Positions 26,479-35,858 of a stretch of 64,000 nt of DNA are shown piece after piece. A program made the translations under genes and the position numbers. This stretch comes from Sphingobacterium bambusae (lineage in GTDB: Bacteria > Bacteroidota > Bacteroidia > Sphingobacteriales > Sphingobacteriaceae): contig NZ_CP138332.1 of assembly GCF_033955345.1 (NCBI RefSeq), positions 4,712,001 through 4,776,000 of the forward strand, written 5' to 3'. Under the pieces are notes generated by a model. It was given only the letters and a program-made list of their open reading frames with translations, searched no databases and was not told the origin of the DNA. How positions within the stretch are numbered: the first letter of the stretch is position 1; each line of letters begins with the position of its first letter.

Positions 26479-26898
26479 GCTGGCTGTAGGAAGGAAAGTG
26501 CTAGCAGATACAAAAAAACAGCTAGCCTCTTTTCCTAAAAGGATAGCTGTTGGACAAGATAAGCTAGCAAAGAAGGTAAAAACGCTAGCATGTTAGTTAG
26601 AAATGCTAGCACTTCGAGTTGAACAGCTAGCACTTTTTCCGCATATGCTAGATGTTAGGTTTCACATGCTAGCATTTCTATTGTACATGCTAGAACTTCT
26701 GATAAAAGAGCTAGCACTTTTTCTGGAGATGCTAGATGTTAGGTTTCACATGCTAGCATTTCTATTGTACATGCTAGAACTTTTGACAAAAGAGCTAGAA
26801 CTTTTAACAAAAATGCTAGAACTTTTAACAAAAATGCTAGAACTTTTAACAAAAATGCTAGCATTTCTGACAAAAGTGCTAGCATTTTTAAAACGCTA
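26479..26898. repeat. Array of 20 GCTAGC-like hexamers at exact 21-bp spacing
   Basis: GCTAGC, GCTAGA or a one-base variant starts at 26479, 26500, 26521, 26542 and every 21 bases up to 26878 without slippage. The first (GCTGGC) and fourth (GATAGC) are variants. Spacers differ more than the hexamers, which argues for selection on hexamer and phase. A block of about 53 bases at 26647-26699 recurs at 26731-26783, a four-unit duplication. 21 bp is two helical turns, so all sites face the same side of the DNA. 21 is also divisible by 3, so a leucine-rich heptad frame stays open on both strands. Confidence 0.9.
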
Positions 26899-26991
26899 TT
26901 TTTAGTTTTTTTAGGCGCGGGTAAATATCCCTTAGAGGGCATTTAAAGGCAGTTTTAAGGTGGAAAATAGGAGGGAAATCTCTTGAAAAGT

Positions 26992-27056
26992 AGGATAAAT
27001 GAGCCAATCACTTTTTTTGAGTGGACCGTTTTTTGGCTCATATATCCTGTTTTTTA
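26992..27056 (+). terminator. Long structured hairpin followed by T6
   Basis: AGGATAAATGAGCCA (26992-27006) pairs with TGGCTCATATATCCT (27034-27048) with a single mismatch, and encloses a small CACT/AGTG hairpin. GTTTTTTAAG follows. It reads as a + strand terminator with a nested loop, or as a structured RNA. It lies between the repeat array and the next gene and suggests that the array is transcribed on the + strand. Confidence 0.55.
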
Positions 27057-27114
27057 AGCATTTACGATCTCATCTTTGTAGAGCAATTATTTGTTTACTT
27101 AAAACTTTAAAAAA

Positions 27115-27723
27115 ATGGCAAGACCAATTTTTAAAAGCACAGACGCAACCGGACTGTTGCGCTATGCAGAGAGCATCTTACTAAAGATGAGACAGAATGC
27201 GGATCTTTTTACAGATCCAGTACCCGATTTGGCCAGCTTTGAAAGCTTACTGGAGAACTACCGGAACGCTTTCGCCGAAGCCAGTTTCCGCGACAAGCGG
27301 GCGGTGGTTGTCAAGGGAAAGACCGGCCAAGCACTACAGGAAGCTATCTACAGGCTTTCACAGTATGTAGATGCCCAAGCGGAGGGCGATGTAGAGCTGA
27401 TCTTGGCGGCAGGCTTTATTCCCGGCAGTCCAAGCACTAATCGCATCAATCGGATCCCCAAGGCGGAGAACCTCCGTGTGGAAAACGTGCAGGTGGGAAC
27501 GGGCATCCTGCGTGCCCGAGTGAGACGCTGGAAACATGCGCGCCTCTATCGCTATGAGTACCGCTTACTCGGCACGGAAACATGGTCCTCCGTGCTGCAC
27601 AGCCGCTCGGTGCTTGAAGTGCAGGGCTTGGAGATGATGAAGCACTACGAGTTTAGGGTGTCCTATGTGGGAACCAACACCCAGCCCAACTACAGTGATA
27701 TCATCACGGCTCTAGCCGTATGA
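27115..27723 (+). CDS. Hypothetical protein with fibronectin type III-like C-terminus
   Basis: 202 residues without a signal peptide. The N-terminal half is helical (GLLRYAESILLKMRQNADLF, TGQALQEAIYRLSQYVDAQA). The C-terminal 85 residues look like an Fn3 fold (AENLRVENVQVGTGILRARV, LYRYEYRLLG, MKHYEFRVSYVG). Proteins of this layout recur in Sphingobacteriaceae in several copies, without known function. It is downstream of the repeat array and followed by its own terminator. Confidence 0.6.
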   Translation: MARPIFKSTDATGLLRYAESILLKMRQNADLFTDPVPDLASFESLLENYRNAFAEASFRDKRAVVVKGKTGQALQEAIYRLSQYVDAQAEGDVELILAAGFIPGSPSTNRINRIPKAENLRVENVQVGTGILRARVRRWKHARLYRYEYRLLGTETWSSVLHSRSVLEVQGLEMMKHYEFRVSYVGTNTQPNYSDIITALAV

Positions 27724-27729
27724 TCCGCA

Positions 27730-27762
27730 AAGAGGAAAGGCCCAGGGCTGGCCTTTCCTCTT
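27730..27762 (+). terminator. Terminator after the Fn3-like gene
   Basis: AAGAGGAAAGGCC and GGCCTTTCCTCTT form a perfect 13-bp stem with a 7-base loop, 7 bases after the stop, followed by GTTAAATAG. Confidence 0.75.
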
Positions 27763-27789
27763 GTTAAATAGACAGTATAACGATAAATC

Positions 27790-28446
27790 ATGATGAAAAC
27801 AGAAACTATGTACACTAAACATGCGCTACGGACGATCATCTTGCGATTTGATCGCCAAAAAAAAGCGCCAGCATTTGAAACCTTAGCATTGCGCTATTTT
27901 CAGGAGCTCCACGATCGTACCCTACAACTCAAACAACAGGTTCTGCGGGGCAGGAGAGCCGCATTTCCGTTTACGCTGCTGATTGAAGATGTGGAGGAAC
28001 TGCTTGAGCAGGCCGAGTCTATGTTGCAGCAGCTTTCCGTCATGTTGCCCGAGCATCGGGAAAAACAAACCGTAGAAGAACAACTCCGCAAACTCCTACA
28101 CGATATCCCGCAGCAACAAGGGGAATTTGTGCAAGACCTCATCCGCGAGACCCAACAGTTTTATCAATATGATAGCGATTTGCAACAGTACGAGCAATGG
28201 ATGGAGGAAACCGCTTTTCCACAGTTTCATCAAGTGTTTCAACGCTACCAAGAATGTGCGATAGATATTGTTTCCTTCGATCGTGATCTAGAGGATTTTA
28301 AAGGTGTTTTGGGAGCGGTAAAGCGGCAGGAGGAAAAGTACTTCGACAGCATGAACGAACTGATAGAGCGATATGACGATCTTAATCAACAGATTGCGGA
28401 TTTTTTTGACAAGGTGGCCGATTTTGATCCCGGGCTTGTTCCATAA
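27790..28446 (+). CDS. Hypothetical coiled-coil protein
   Basis: 218 residues, almost entirely helical and rich in Gln and Glu, with long coiled-coil stretches (RKLLHDIPQQQGEFVQDLIR, RYDDLNQQIADFFDKVADFD). No signal, membrane segment or catalytic motif. It follows the Fn3-like gene but a terminator stands between them, so it probably has its own promoter. Not recognised. Confidence 0.6.
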   Translation: MMKTETMYTKHALRTIILRFDRQKKAPAFETLALRYFQELHDRTLQLKQQVLRGRRAAFPFTLLIEDVEELLEQAESMLQQLSVMLPEHREKQTVEEQLRKLLHDIPQQQGEFVQDLIRETQQFYQYDSDLQQYEQWMEETAFPQFHQVFQRYQECAIDIVSFDRDLEDFKGVLGAVKRQEEKYFDSMNELIERYDDLNQQIADFFDKVADFDPGLVP

Positions 28447-28583
28447 ATCGAATAAAAGATGCCGCATTTTAAAATGCTTGTAGCCCCATGAAAAATGAAT
28501 CGTTTATCGTATTTTTGCTCGGATAGCCTTGCCACACCGAGCACAAACGGGAGAAAGGGAGGTTTTTCAAGGTCGCCAATAGC

Positions 28584-29150
28584 ATGAAAAATATCTTAAT
28601 TATCAATGCTGATTTGTTTAAAACAGAAGCCACAGAGTTTTTGCTGTCTGCCTATGTCGATGGTGCCCGTCAGGAAAATCATCAGGTAAGAAAGCTGGCC
28701 ATCGCCGACCAGTTGTTCAATTTCAACCGGCAGTTTCCATCTAGCCAGTCTGCAAAGTTGGAAAGCGATTTAGAAGCCGCGTGGCGACAAATGTTATGGG
28801 CAAATCATATTGTGCTTTTCTGCCCCGTATTTGCCACGCATATTCCATCGAAAGTCAATGGCTTTTTTGAACGTCTGTTCAACCAAAATGAACCTTCCAT
28901 TCATACTTGGCGATCGCAGGCCTTGCACGGCCGATCGGCACGAATTGTCTCCGTTTTGGACGAACGCCTCTTTCAAGAGTGGATGCTCGACAAGACCACT
29001 AGCTTTATGGCCATTAAGAAAGAGGTTTTCAAGCGCATGCACATCAACCCTGTGCATACCGCCACCATTGGCCACTTGCACACCTTGGATAATGAATATA
29101 GCCAGAAATGGACGAAGAAGCTCTACACATTTGGGCAAAAAGGCATCTAA
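28584..29150 (+). CDS. NAD(P)H-dependent oxidoreductase, flavodoxin-like fold
   Basis: 188 residues. MKNILIINADLFK starts the fold, and the FMN-site segment is at about residues 70-100 (MLWANHIVLFCPVFATHIPS, KVNGFFERLFNQ). It differs from the canonical quinone reductases by CPVF in place of the usual P-x-x-W/Y, so its partner may differ. Single gene; redox role inferred from fold. Confidence 0.75.
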   Translation: MKNILIINADLFKTEATEFLLSAYVDGARQENHQVRKLAIADQLFNFNRQFPSSQSAKLESDLEAAWRQMLWANHIVLFCPVFATHIPSKVNGFFERLFNQNEPSIHTWRSQALHGRSARIVSVLDERLFQEWMLDKTTSFMAIKKEVFKRMHINPVHTATIGHLHTLDNEYSQKWTKKLYTFGQKGI

Positions 29151-29639
29151 CTTAGAATCTTCAGCAACAATAGTGGGCCTTATCTCGGTTCCATGTTTTC
29201 CATCGATTCATGTATAGTTCCGGAGCTGCCGCTTTGCCATCACGAGTGGATTAACCTTTTAAAAACTATTTCGTTCCACAACATTGTTTACCTACTGTCG
29301 TTCATGCCCATATTTTGGTTTCTTCCTAACAGCTTTTTTTAACGCTTAAAATTATTGACCAACAAATGAGCATTGCGAACAGTGCTTATCAGATAATTTT
29401 TGATATAAATTACTGTTAATTAGCTTGTTGTTGTTTTGCTTTTGTTTCAGGAGTTTAAGCGATTTCCGCTCCATACTAAACAGATTATTTTTCCTTTCCG
29501 CATTTTGTACAGCCTTATTTTTGATGTCCACTCATGGTTTGTTTTCTTTTATAGCACGAATTTTACTGTTTGTTTAACTTTGATTAATTAATTTAGCATC
29601 ACTGAATTTTTGATTTTGTTTTAGTTCTGATATATTGTT
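29151..29639. other. AT-rich intergenic interval, nothing identified
   Basis: 489 bases, T-rich on the + strand, without a supportable reading frame, tRNA or strong hairpin. It must contain the promoter of the LytTR gene; I could not pick a TAnnTTTG box with a good partner. Confidence 0.5.
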
Positions 29640-30551
29640 ATGTATTTGAAAAAGTTAACTAACCGATTTTGTGTAGAGAATAGGCTATCATACTTTCCAT
29701 TTTATGTACAGTTTATTTTAAGCTTTATACTCGCCTATTCGTTTTACCGCCTTTGCGTCGCCTATGTGTTGGGTGATAAAGGGACTAGTCTTGAAGATAT
29801 CATCTTCGTCGGTATTTTTTTGTTCATTATCCTGTTCTCCGGAACGCTACAGCAGCTTGTTGCCTGTCTCGATAGGGCGAAGCCTTGGTTGCTGTATTTG
29901 CCACATCGGCTATTGATACAGTTTGTTATGGGAGTAATGCTACCATCGGTGCCCACAGCAGTGGGGATGGCTTTTTTCTTTTCCCTTATCATCGAGGAGT
30001 GGACGGTTTCCATGGTCTATGTTTTTGCCCTCTATCCAGCGACCTTGCTGCTGATTGTTGTGATTAATCTGCTCTATTTAATTTGGTTTTTTATCCATTT
30101 TTCCTTGTTTATGGCCAAGTTGTATGCGGAATCGAACGAGCAGCTGTCGCACCTGCAAGATCAGGCAGATAGCCAAGTAAATGCCGAAGGCTCGGGCTAC
30201 CTGCGCTCGCTCGAGGTTCGCGTTGGCTTTCGCCGAGAACTTTTGTTTGTGAAGGATATCGGTATTTTCGAGGCCTCGGCCGAACGACGAACCTGCACCT
30301 TAAAACAGGGGGGCGCACGCTATGACTTTGACTACAGCTTGGATATGTTGGCTGCGCGCCTTGATCCACGGAAATTCTACAAGGTTAGCCGACGCTATAT
30401 CCTTAATAGAGCCGTGATTATGGGATACAAGGACCGACGGAACGGGAGCTTACTCATCAGGCTCAACCGCGAAGCGCAGGCCATGTATGAGATTACCGTC
30501 AGCCGAGGATTTGCCAAAGAGTTTAAGAATTGGTATATAGGCGCAGGCTGA
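29640..30551 (+). CDS. Membrane-bound LytTR-family regulator
   Basis: 303 residues. About four transmembrane helices occupy residues 18-160, and a LytTR DNA-binding domain the last 105 residues (GFRRELLFVKDIGIFEASAE, KFYKVSRRYILNRAVIMGYK). No receiver domain, so the signal would be sensed by the membrane part and DNA contacted from the membrane. No histidine kinase adjoins. Targets unknown. Confidence 0.85.
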   Translation: MYLKKLTNRFCVENRLSYFPFYVQFILSFILAYSFYRLCVAYVLGDKGTSLEDIIFVGIFLFIILFSGTLQQLVACLDRAKPWLLYLPHRLLIQFVMGVMLPSVPTAVGMAFFFSLIIEEWTVSMVYVFALYPATLLLIVVINLLYLIWFFIHFSLFMAKLYAESNEQLSHLQDQADSQVNAEGSGYLRSLEVRVGFRRELLFVKDIGIFEASAERRTCTLKQGGARYDFDYSLDMLAARLDPRKFYKVSRRYILNRAVIMGYKDRRNGSLLIRLNREAQAMYEITVSRGFAKEFKNWYIGAG

Positions 30552-30622
30552 ATGCCTGTCATTACCGATCCCAAGATTTTTATTTAAGCCAATTATAACT
30601 GCTGTTGGTTAGAAAGGGAGAA

Positions 30623-30687
30623 GCAAGGTGATCCATTCCAATCGTTTTACTGTGCTCGAGTTCACGATATCACCTTGCACCCTTTTT
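30623..30687 (+). terminator. Long-loop hairpin followed by T6 after the LytTR gene
   Basis: GCAAGGTGAT (30623-30632) is exactly complementary to ATCACCTTGC (30669-30678), with a 36-base loop and ACCCTTTTTT after it. It may be a terminator, or a small structured RNA given the long loop. Confidence 0.4.
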
Positions 30688-30781
30688 TCTACGATGTGCG
30701 ATCCCATAGCGTACAGCGGAAGGATAGCAATAAGAAACGCTAGTGTAAGGAAAGGCCTAACTGGGGAGGGACCATATATAC

Positions 30782-30811
30782 GAACGGCTGCCCATAATGG
30801 AGCAGCCGTTC
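30782..30811. terminator. Terminator between convergent genes
   Basis: GAACGGCTGC and GCAGCCGTTC form a perfect 10-bp stem with a 10-base loop, followed by ATTATTT. It lies between the end of the LytTR gene and the end of the PepSY-like gene and probably serves the latter on the minus strand or both. Confidence 0.6.
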
Positions 30812-30845
30812 ATTATTTGAAAACCGCTAATTGCGGTAATAGTGA

Positions 30846-31736
30846 CTAATCGTCTCTGCGAACAAAGTTTCCATTCGCATCGAATATCAGCTCGATGTCG
30901 TTACCATTGATGCGGTTCTCGATCTCTATGGAGAAGCCTCCATTGCTATTCTTTTCTACCTCGCTAAGGAAATACGCAGGATAGTTTTGCAGGATATACT
31001 GCACAATACCTGTTGGAAGCGCCGCGGCAGGAATTGCTACATCGTGCTTGCTTTCAATTTCAATCCAGTTGCCTGTCGCATCAAACTCTACTTTGATACC
31101 GTTGTCCAAATACACTTCGTAAGAAACTTCGTTATCGTCTGTATCTTTCTTCACGGTAATGGCCGTTGCGCCCTCGAAGGAAGCAGAAAGGAAGTTACGC
31201 GCATTTTCAGGAAGCTCTTCCAATGGAATACGAATTTCATCATCGTCATCATCATCTAGATCTACACCCACAAAGCGTTGGTCGCGGTCAAACACCAAAT
31301 CAACGCCGCTGTTTAGCTCGATGGTGAAGCCAAAACGCTCACGTTCAATTTCGACAACATGGTTGCTTGCATAATTTGCCTCCAAGTAAGCTTGTACCTC
31401 CGGTAGTTGGTCTTCTAAGAATTTCGTCGGAATAGCTAGATTTTTTTCGCTCTCGATTTCTGTCCATAGCCCATTCTCATCGAAGTCTATCTCGAAGCTA
31501 TTGCTCAATAGGGCAGTGTAAATAGATCCGTAGATGTTTGCGCTGCTAGCACGCTTGGCCGACGTAACCGTAGCATCGTTGAAATAGGTGTTCAAGGTTG
31601 TACGGGATGCTTGTGGCAAGGCCGATGCTTCTATATTTTCTCCCTCTGGCGTGCCGAGGTCATTGTCATTACTGCAACTAAAAAGGGTGATGGTCGCCAA
31701 CAGTGCAAGGAAAGTTCTAGAAATTAGTTTGTTCAT
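30846..31736 (-). CDS. PepSY-like (BLIP-like) lipoprotein with repeats
   Basis: 296 residues with signal MNKLISRTFLALLATITLFSC (lipobox Cys21). Repeating units, each with a helix ending in Ala-rich or Tyr-rich sequence and a strand ending in a G-VDLVFD or GIKVEFDATGNW turn, are typical of the PepSY-like family in Bacteroidota. An Asp run (DLDDDDDDEI) near residue 160 could bind calcium. Secreted or periplasmic; related proteins inhibit or scaffold other envelope proteins. Function here unknown. Confidence 0.8.
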   Translation of the reverse strand: MNKLISRTFLALLATITLFSCSNDNDLGTPEGENIEASALPQASRTTLNTYFNDATVTSAKRASSANIYGSIYTALLSNSFEIDFDENGLWTEIESEKNLAIPTKFLEDQLPEVQAYLEANYASNHVVEIERERFGFTIELNSGVDLVFDRDQRFVGVDLDDDDDDEIRIPLEELPENARNFLSASFEGATAITVKKDTDDNEVSYEVYLDNGIKVEFDATGNWIEIESKHDVAIPAAALPTGIVQYILQNYPAYFLSEVEKNSNGGFSIEIENRINGNDIELIFDANGNFVRRDD

Positions 31737-31950
31737 GTTCTTGTTGTTTAATTAACGTAATTGTTTTGTGACATGCTGCCTGTTACAAGTTTTAGGCCAA
31801 AATGCTGGCAGAACAGCGTTGATTTATGAAAAATGATCTAGGACGGTCATGCACAAAGCCAATGACGACGCGCTATTAGAGCGTTTTTTTGACGGTCAGA
31901 AAAAAATGTTGATTCGACATTTATCAGGTAGGGGAAATGACGGCAAGGTG

Positions 31951-31984
31951 CCGAATTGGGGAGGTCTGCTGTTCCCCAATTCGG
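31951..31984 (-). terminator. Stem-loop after the SDR gene
   Basis: CCGAATTGGGGA and TCCCCAATTCGG form a perfect 12-bp stem starting 14 bases after the minus-strand SDR stop. There is no T-run, so it may act as an mRNA 3' end stabiliser rather than a classic terminator. Confidence 0.5.
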
Positions 31985-31997
31985 TCATCCGTTTTGT

Positions 31998-32837
31998 CTA
32001 TTGTTGATCGAAATCTGTGGATAGGCTCCAAGCTTCGTGCTGTTTTAGCTCGTTGGTTTCCTCTGCCTGTTGGGCAAGGAAAAGTTCGTGGGCATCGGGT
32101 CCGAGTATCAGGCGTTTCGGAGGGTTTTCCATATCTGCGACCTCTGCCAGTATGTTGACTAGCTTTTGCGGATCGCCGGGTTGTTTACCGCTCTGCTCTG
32201 CCCATTCTACTTCTGCCTGGTCCAGTTCGTATTCCGGTTCACGGGCAGCTGCAAAGGCTATGGATCCCTGCTCCATAAAATTTGTACGAAACTCGCCCGG
32301 AGCTACAAGAGTCACCTTCACGCCAAAAGGCGACACTTCCTTGGTCAAGGCCTCGGTGAGGCCTACGACGGCATACTTCGACGCGCTGTAACTGCTGGCC
32401 AGCGGGATTCCAAAATAGCCCGCTATAGAGGCGATGTTGATGATGTGGCCAGCTCGCTGCGCACGGAAATGTGGCATAATATGCCGAATAACATTGATCG
32501 TAGCGAAAAAATTGACATCCATCGTTTGTCGAAATTCCTCATCACTGATCTCTTCCACACTGCCCGCCAAGCAATAGCCTGCATTGTTTACCACGACGTC
32601 TATGTCGCCAAAGTGCTGGCGCGCATAGGCCAGTGCTTCAGCCACCGCTTTGTCTGACCTAAGGTCGACCTGCAGCGGTAAGAAAGTGTCTTCATATCCC
32701 AATATCGAGGCGCTGAGCTGCTCCACATTACGGCTGCTGGAAACGACCTTGTCGCCGCGCGCAAGCAATAGCTGCGTCAGCGCTAAGCCAAATCCTTTGG
32801 AGGCGCCCGTGATAAACCAAGTTTTTTGTTTCTGCAT
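31998..32837 (-). CDS. Short-chain dehydrogenase/reductase
   Basis: 279 residues, classical SDR length. Cofactor motif TGASKGFG at about 10-17, NNAG at about 85, catalytic S-x(n)-YSASK near 150 and a PG segment (LVAPGEF). It should use NAD(P)H to reduce or oxidise a small carbonyl or hydroxyl substrate. Single gene ending in a stem-loop. Confidence 0.92.
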   Translation of the reverse strand: MQKQKTWFITGASKGFGLALTQLLLARGDKVVSSSRNVEQLSASILGYEDTFLPLQVDLRSDKAVAEALAYARQHFGDIDVVVNNAGYCLAGSVEEISDEEFRQTMDVNFFATINVIRHIMPHFRAQRAGHIINIASIAGYFGIPLASSYSASKYAVVGLTEALTKEVSPFGVKVTLVAPGEFRTNFMEQGSIAFAAAREPEYELDQAEVEWAEQSGKQPGDPQKLVNILAEVADMENPPKRLILGPDAHELFLAQQAEETNELKQHEAWSLSTDFDQQ

Positions 32838-32940
32838 AGCTTAATTTTTTTGTTTAATCTTGTTTACCCATCGATGAAACCAAATGTAGCGTTTTGAAAA
32901 TAGATTTGCGCCATGTCGACGTACACAATTACCGTAAAGC

Positions 32941-35631
32941 TTATTTGGTTTTTACGTAATTGAATTTATGCACATAACCAAACAAAAAGTATTGGCGCAA
33001 GGTAAGCTGGTTGCTGTAGTAGGTGCTGTTGCCATTGTTCCCCCAATAGTTTGATATATTTTGGTTCAGGATGTCAAAACCTGATAATTTCAGCTGGCTT
33101 TGGTTCTTTAACGTGTAGTAGAACGAGCTGTTCAGGATGTGAAAGCTCTGACGCGCATCGATGCCGCTGGCCCGGTTTTCCAAAGCGTAGCTCGTTTCGA
33201 GCGAGAAACCTTTGATGGGGTTCACATTTACTCCCAGTTTGAACACATGGGTGTGGTAGGCCGCCTCCATAAAATCGGGATTGTCTTTCACGCTGTTGAG
33301 GTTTTTATTGTATCCGAAGGTATAGGAAGGGGACAAGCTAACCAGCGATTTCCAAGATAGCGTGAACTCTTGTTGGATCTGGCTGTTCCAAAGTGTAATC
33401 TGGTTAGGGATATCATTGATCGAATTGTATTGTTGATAGCGATAACTCGTGGTTTGGTTGGACAAATACAGTTGCCATACCGGTGTTTGCAACAGTTGGT
33501 AACGGAAGCTCATGCCCACTTGCCCCGTCATCGTTTGCCCCGCTTGGTATTGTTGCGAGACATATTGCCCCGTTTGTGCATTGCGCCAAGTATGCACACC
33601 TACGCTCTTATCGTTGATGCTTATGCCGGTATACAGACCAAGCTGCAGCTTGTTGTTGTATTTGTTGAACGTCAACCGGTAGTCTTGTACAACAACGTTG
33701 TCAAATTCTGTCGATTGCAAACGCACATAGAGCGGGTTGAGATTGTAGTCGTTTACCAAGATGCCATGTGTTTGTGGCGATTGTAAATCCCTTGCCCAAG
33801 TAAAGTTTAAGCTTTTGTAGCGCACGTTGATATTAGGGAGCCAATAGCCTTTCGTGTTGGCGATATTGTTGGCCTGCCCGAGAAAATCGAAATGGTTCGA
33901 TTTGATCTGATAGGCGTTGCCGACGTTGATGGCGAACTTTGGCGAGGCATTGAAAAACATGCGAAAGCCTGTGATGTAGTCTTGATAGGTATATCGAAAG
34001 CTGTTCTCCAAGGCTCGTTGACGCTCGGATCCGCTGCCATTTCGGTCAACAAAAAGCTCTTGGATAGGGTTTTCGTTCGCATGGCGAAAAGAAAGAAAGG
34101 ACTCGAAGTTGAACTTTTTGAAGGACTTGTTGGCATAATTGGCCAACAGATAGAAGTCGTCATTCCGCCGCTCTTCGAGGGTGCTGCTCCATATCCGGTT
34201 ATCGGGGTTTTCCGTTTGGAAGAGCGTGGCATGTTGCTCGCTGTCCTCCTCCGAGCTGTTCGTGCCATGGGTAAAGGTGTTGCGAAACGATAGCACATGG
34301 GATTTCGCCAACTCCTTCTCCCAATATAGATTATGTGCGTAGGAAAAATTGCGCCCGTCTTGATCCGTCCGGCTGCTATCACTGGTCAGTCTTTCCGCTT
34401 CCGTGCGCATCTCATTGCTGGACCAGCTCTTCTGGCGATTGTTGGATAAGGTTAGCGTGGGTTGAAACTCCATAAAGCTGGTGCTATCAAAGCGGTGTCG
34501 AAATAAGGTTCGCAGTGTATTGCTGAGGTTACGCTGTTCATTTTCATTCATGTAGTCCGCAAATTGTGTGACGCCATCATAGCGTGAATTGGTGAAGCCA
34601 TCGCTAGATGAGCGACTGTTTTTGTGCGCCAGCATAAACATGATATTTAGCTTTGTCTTTTTGCCCCAGTCATTGTTGAGATTAAAGCCTATACCTTTAT
34701 CGTCGCCTACTCCCCAATAATTGCGACCACCTAGGTTGTCGAATCCATAGTTCTCGGCGCGTGCCATGCCGCCATGTTCACTCAGTTCGCCATAGTCAAA
34801 GCTCTGTCGATTGATGTTGTTGCCGAAGCCGATCAAACTGACTTGTAGCGTATCCCGAAAGGTATTGAACAAGGCGCCTCCTTCATAGCGTCCGCGCGTG
34901 CCTCCACTGGCATAGGCCTTCCCGAAGTTTGCCCGCAGGAAATCTTTTTTAAACTTGAGGTTGATGGTGACTGGTAGATCTTCTTCGTTGGCAACGATGT
35001 TTTTAGACTCGCCACGATCGCGATACACCTGCACCGTCTTTACCAAAGTAGCGTCGAGGTTGCGCGTGGCCACCCGCAGGTCCGATGCGAAGAAGTCGCT
35101 GCCATTGACCTTGACCGAGGATACTTCTTTTCCTTGATAGTAGATGGTGCCATCGAGGTTTACCTGCAGGCCGGGCAGCTGTTTCAATAGTTCCTCGACA
35201 TTGGCGTTGGGGCGCGTTTTAAAATAATTGGTGTTGTATTCCAACGTATCGGCGTTCATGCGCACCGGCGGTGCCGCGGTAACGACAACTTCATTGAGTC
35301 GTTTGCTCTCCAGCATGATACTGTCGAGATCACGGATCTCTTTCGGCTGCAGCGTAAGCGACTGGTTGTGCGGCGCACCGTCGATATGGGATATGGAGAG
35401 GCTAAGCTTGCTCCCTGCCGGTATACGTACTAGATTGAACTTACCCGATTTGTCGGTTAGCGTGTAGGAAACAACCGATGAATCGGCCTCGCGTATCAGG
35501 GCTATTGTTGCTTTATCGAGCGCTTGACGGCTTTCATTGACGACAATTCCGTTAAGTGAAGCATACTGTTGAGCCTGTAGTAAAAATCCATTTGTTAGGA
35601 ATAAAAAGATGAAAAGCAAGGTTTTCTTCAT
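32941..35631 (-). CDS. Outer-membrane beta-barrel protein, TonB-receptor-like
   Basis: 896 residues. Signal peptide (MKKTLLFIFLFLTNGFLLQA), a carboxypeptidase-like regulatory domain (about 25-110: LNGIVVNESRQALDKATIAL), a plug-like region (NANVEELLKQLPGLQVNLDG, GKEVSSVKVNG) and a long barrel of the OMP beta-barrel family 3 type. No TonB-box-bearing partner or SusD gene adjoins, so this is not a polysaccharide locus; uptake of an unknown ligand or an envelope role is likely. Single gene. Confidence 0.9.
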   Translation of the reverse strand: MKKTLLFIFLFLTNGFLLQAQQYASLNGIVVNESRQALDKATIALIREADSSVVSYTLTDKSGKFNLVRIPAGSKLSLSISHIDGAPHNQSLTLQPKEIRDLDSIMLESKRLNEVVVTAAPPVRMNADTLEYNTNYFKTRPNANVEELLKQLPGLQVNLDGTIYYQGKEVSSVKVNGSDFFASDLRVATRNLDATLVKTVQVYRDRGESKNIVANEEDLPVTINLKFKKDFLRANFGKAYASGGTRGRYEGGALFNTFRDTLQVSLIGFGNNINRQSFDYGELSEHGGMARAENYGFDNLGGRNYWGVGDDKGIGFNLNNDWGKKTKLNIMFMLAHKNSRSSSDGFTNSRYDGVTQFADYMNENEQRNLSNTLRTLFRHRFDSTSFMEFQPTLTLSNNRQKSWSSNEMRTEAERLTSDSSRTDQDGRNFSYAHNLYWEKELAKSHVLSFRNTFTHGTNSSEEDSEQHATLFQTENPDNRIWSSTLEERRNDDFYLLANYANKSFKKFNFESFLSFRHANENPIQELFVDRNGSGSERQRALENSFRYTYQDYITGFRMFFNASPKFAINVGNAYQIKSNHFDFLGQANNIANTKGYWLPNINVRYKSLNFTWARDLQSPQTHGILVNDYNLNPLYVRLQSTEFDNVVVQDYRLTFNKYNNKLQLGLYTGISINDKSVGVHTWRNAQTGQYVSQQYQAGQTMTGQVGMSFRYQLLQTPVWQLYLSNQTTSYRYQQYNSINDIPNQITLWNSQIQQEFTLSWKSLVSLSPSYTFGYNKNLNSVKDNPDFMEAAYHTHVFKLGVNVNPIKGFSLETSYALENRASGIDARQSFHILNSSFYYTLKNQSQLKLSGFDILNQNISNYWGNNGNSTYYSNQLTLRQYFLFGYVHKFNYVKTK

Positions 35632-35858
35632 GCGGTTAAGTTTGGGTCAGTTTGTATAATCCAAATCTACTAAACCCCAGTATGCACAGGTGTTAACGAA
35701 GTGTTAATTCAATTTTTATTTATGTTTTTTCTGCTAAGACGGCACCTTTCAATATCGGTCTATCTAAACGAAGTGGATATACCCCGTAGTAAATTACTAG
35801 TTTTCGTGGATTGTGGCCGCTTCACCTATTCGGTAATTTTGTTAAAAACACATATGTT

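Noticed and set aside
26479..26898. CRISPR array
   Set aside because: The repeated element is only 6 bp with 15-bp spacers, spacers are partly duplicated, and no cas genes are present.
33139..34382. Long open frames within the outer-membrane protein gene
   Set aside because: They are shadows of the 896-residue gene; codon positions and domains support only the minus-strand frame.
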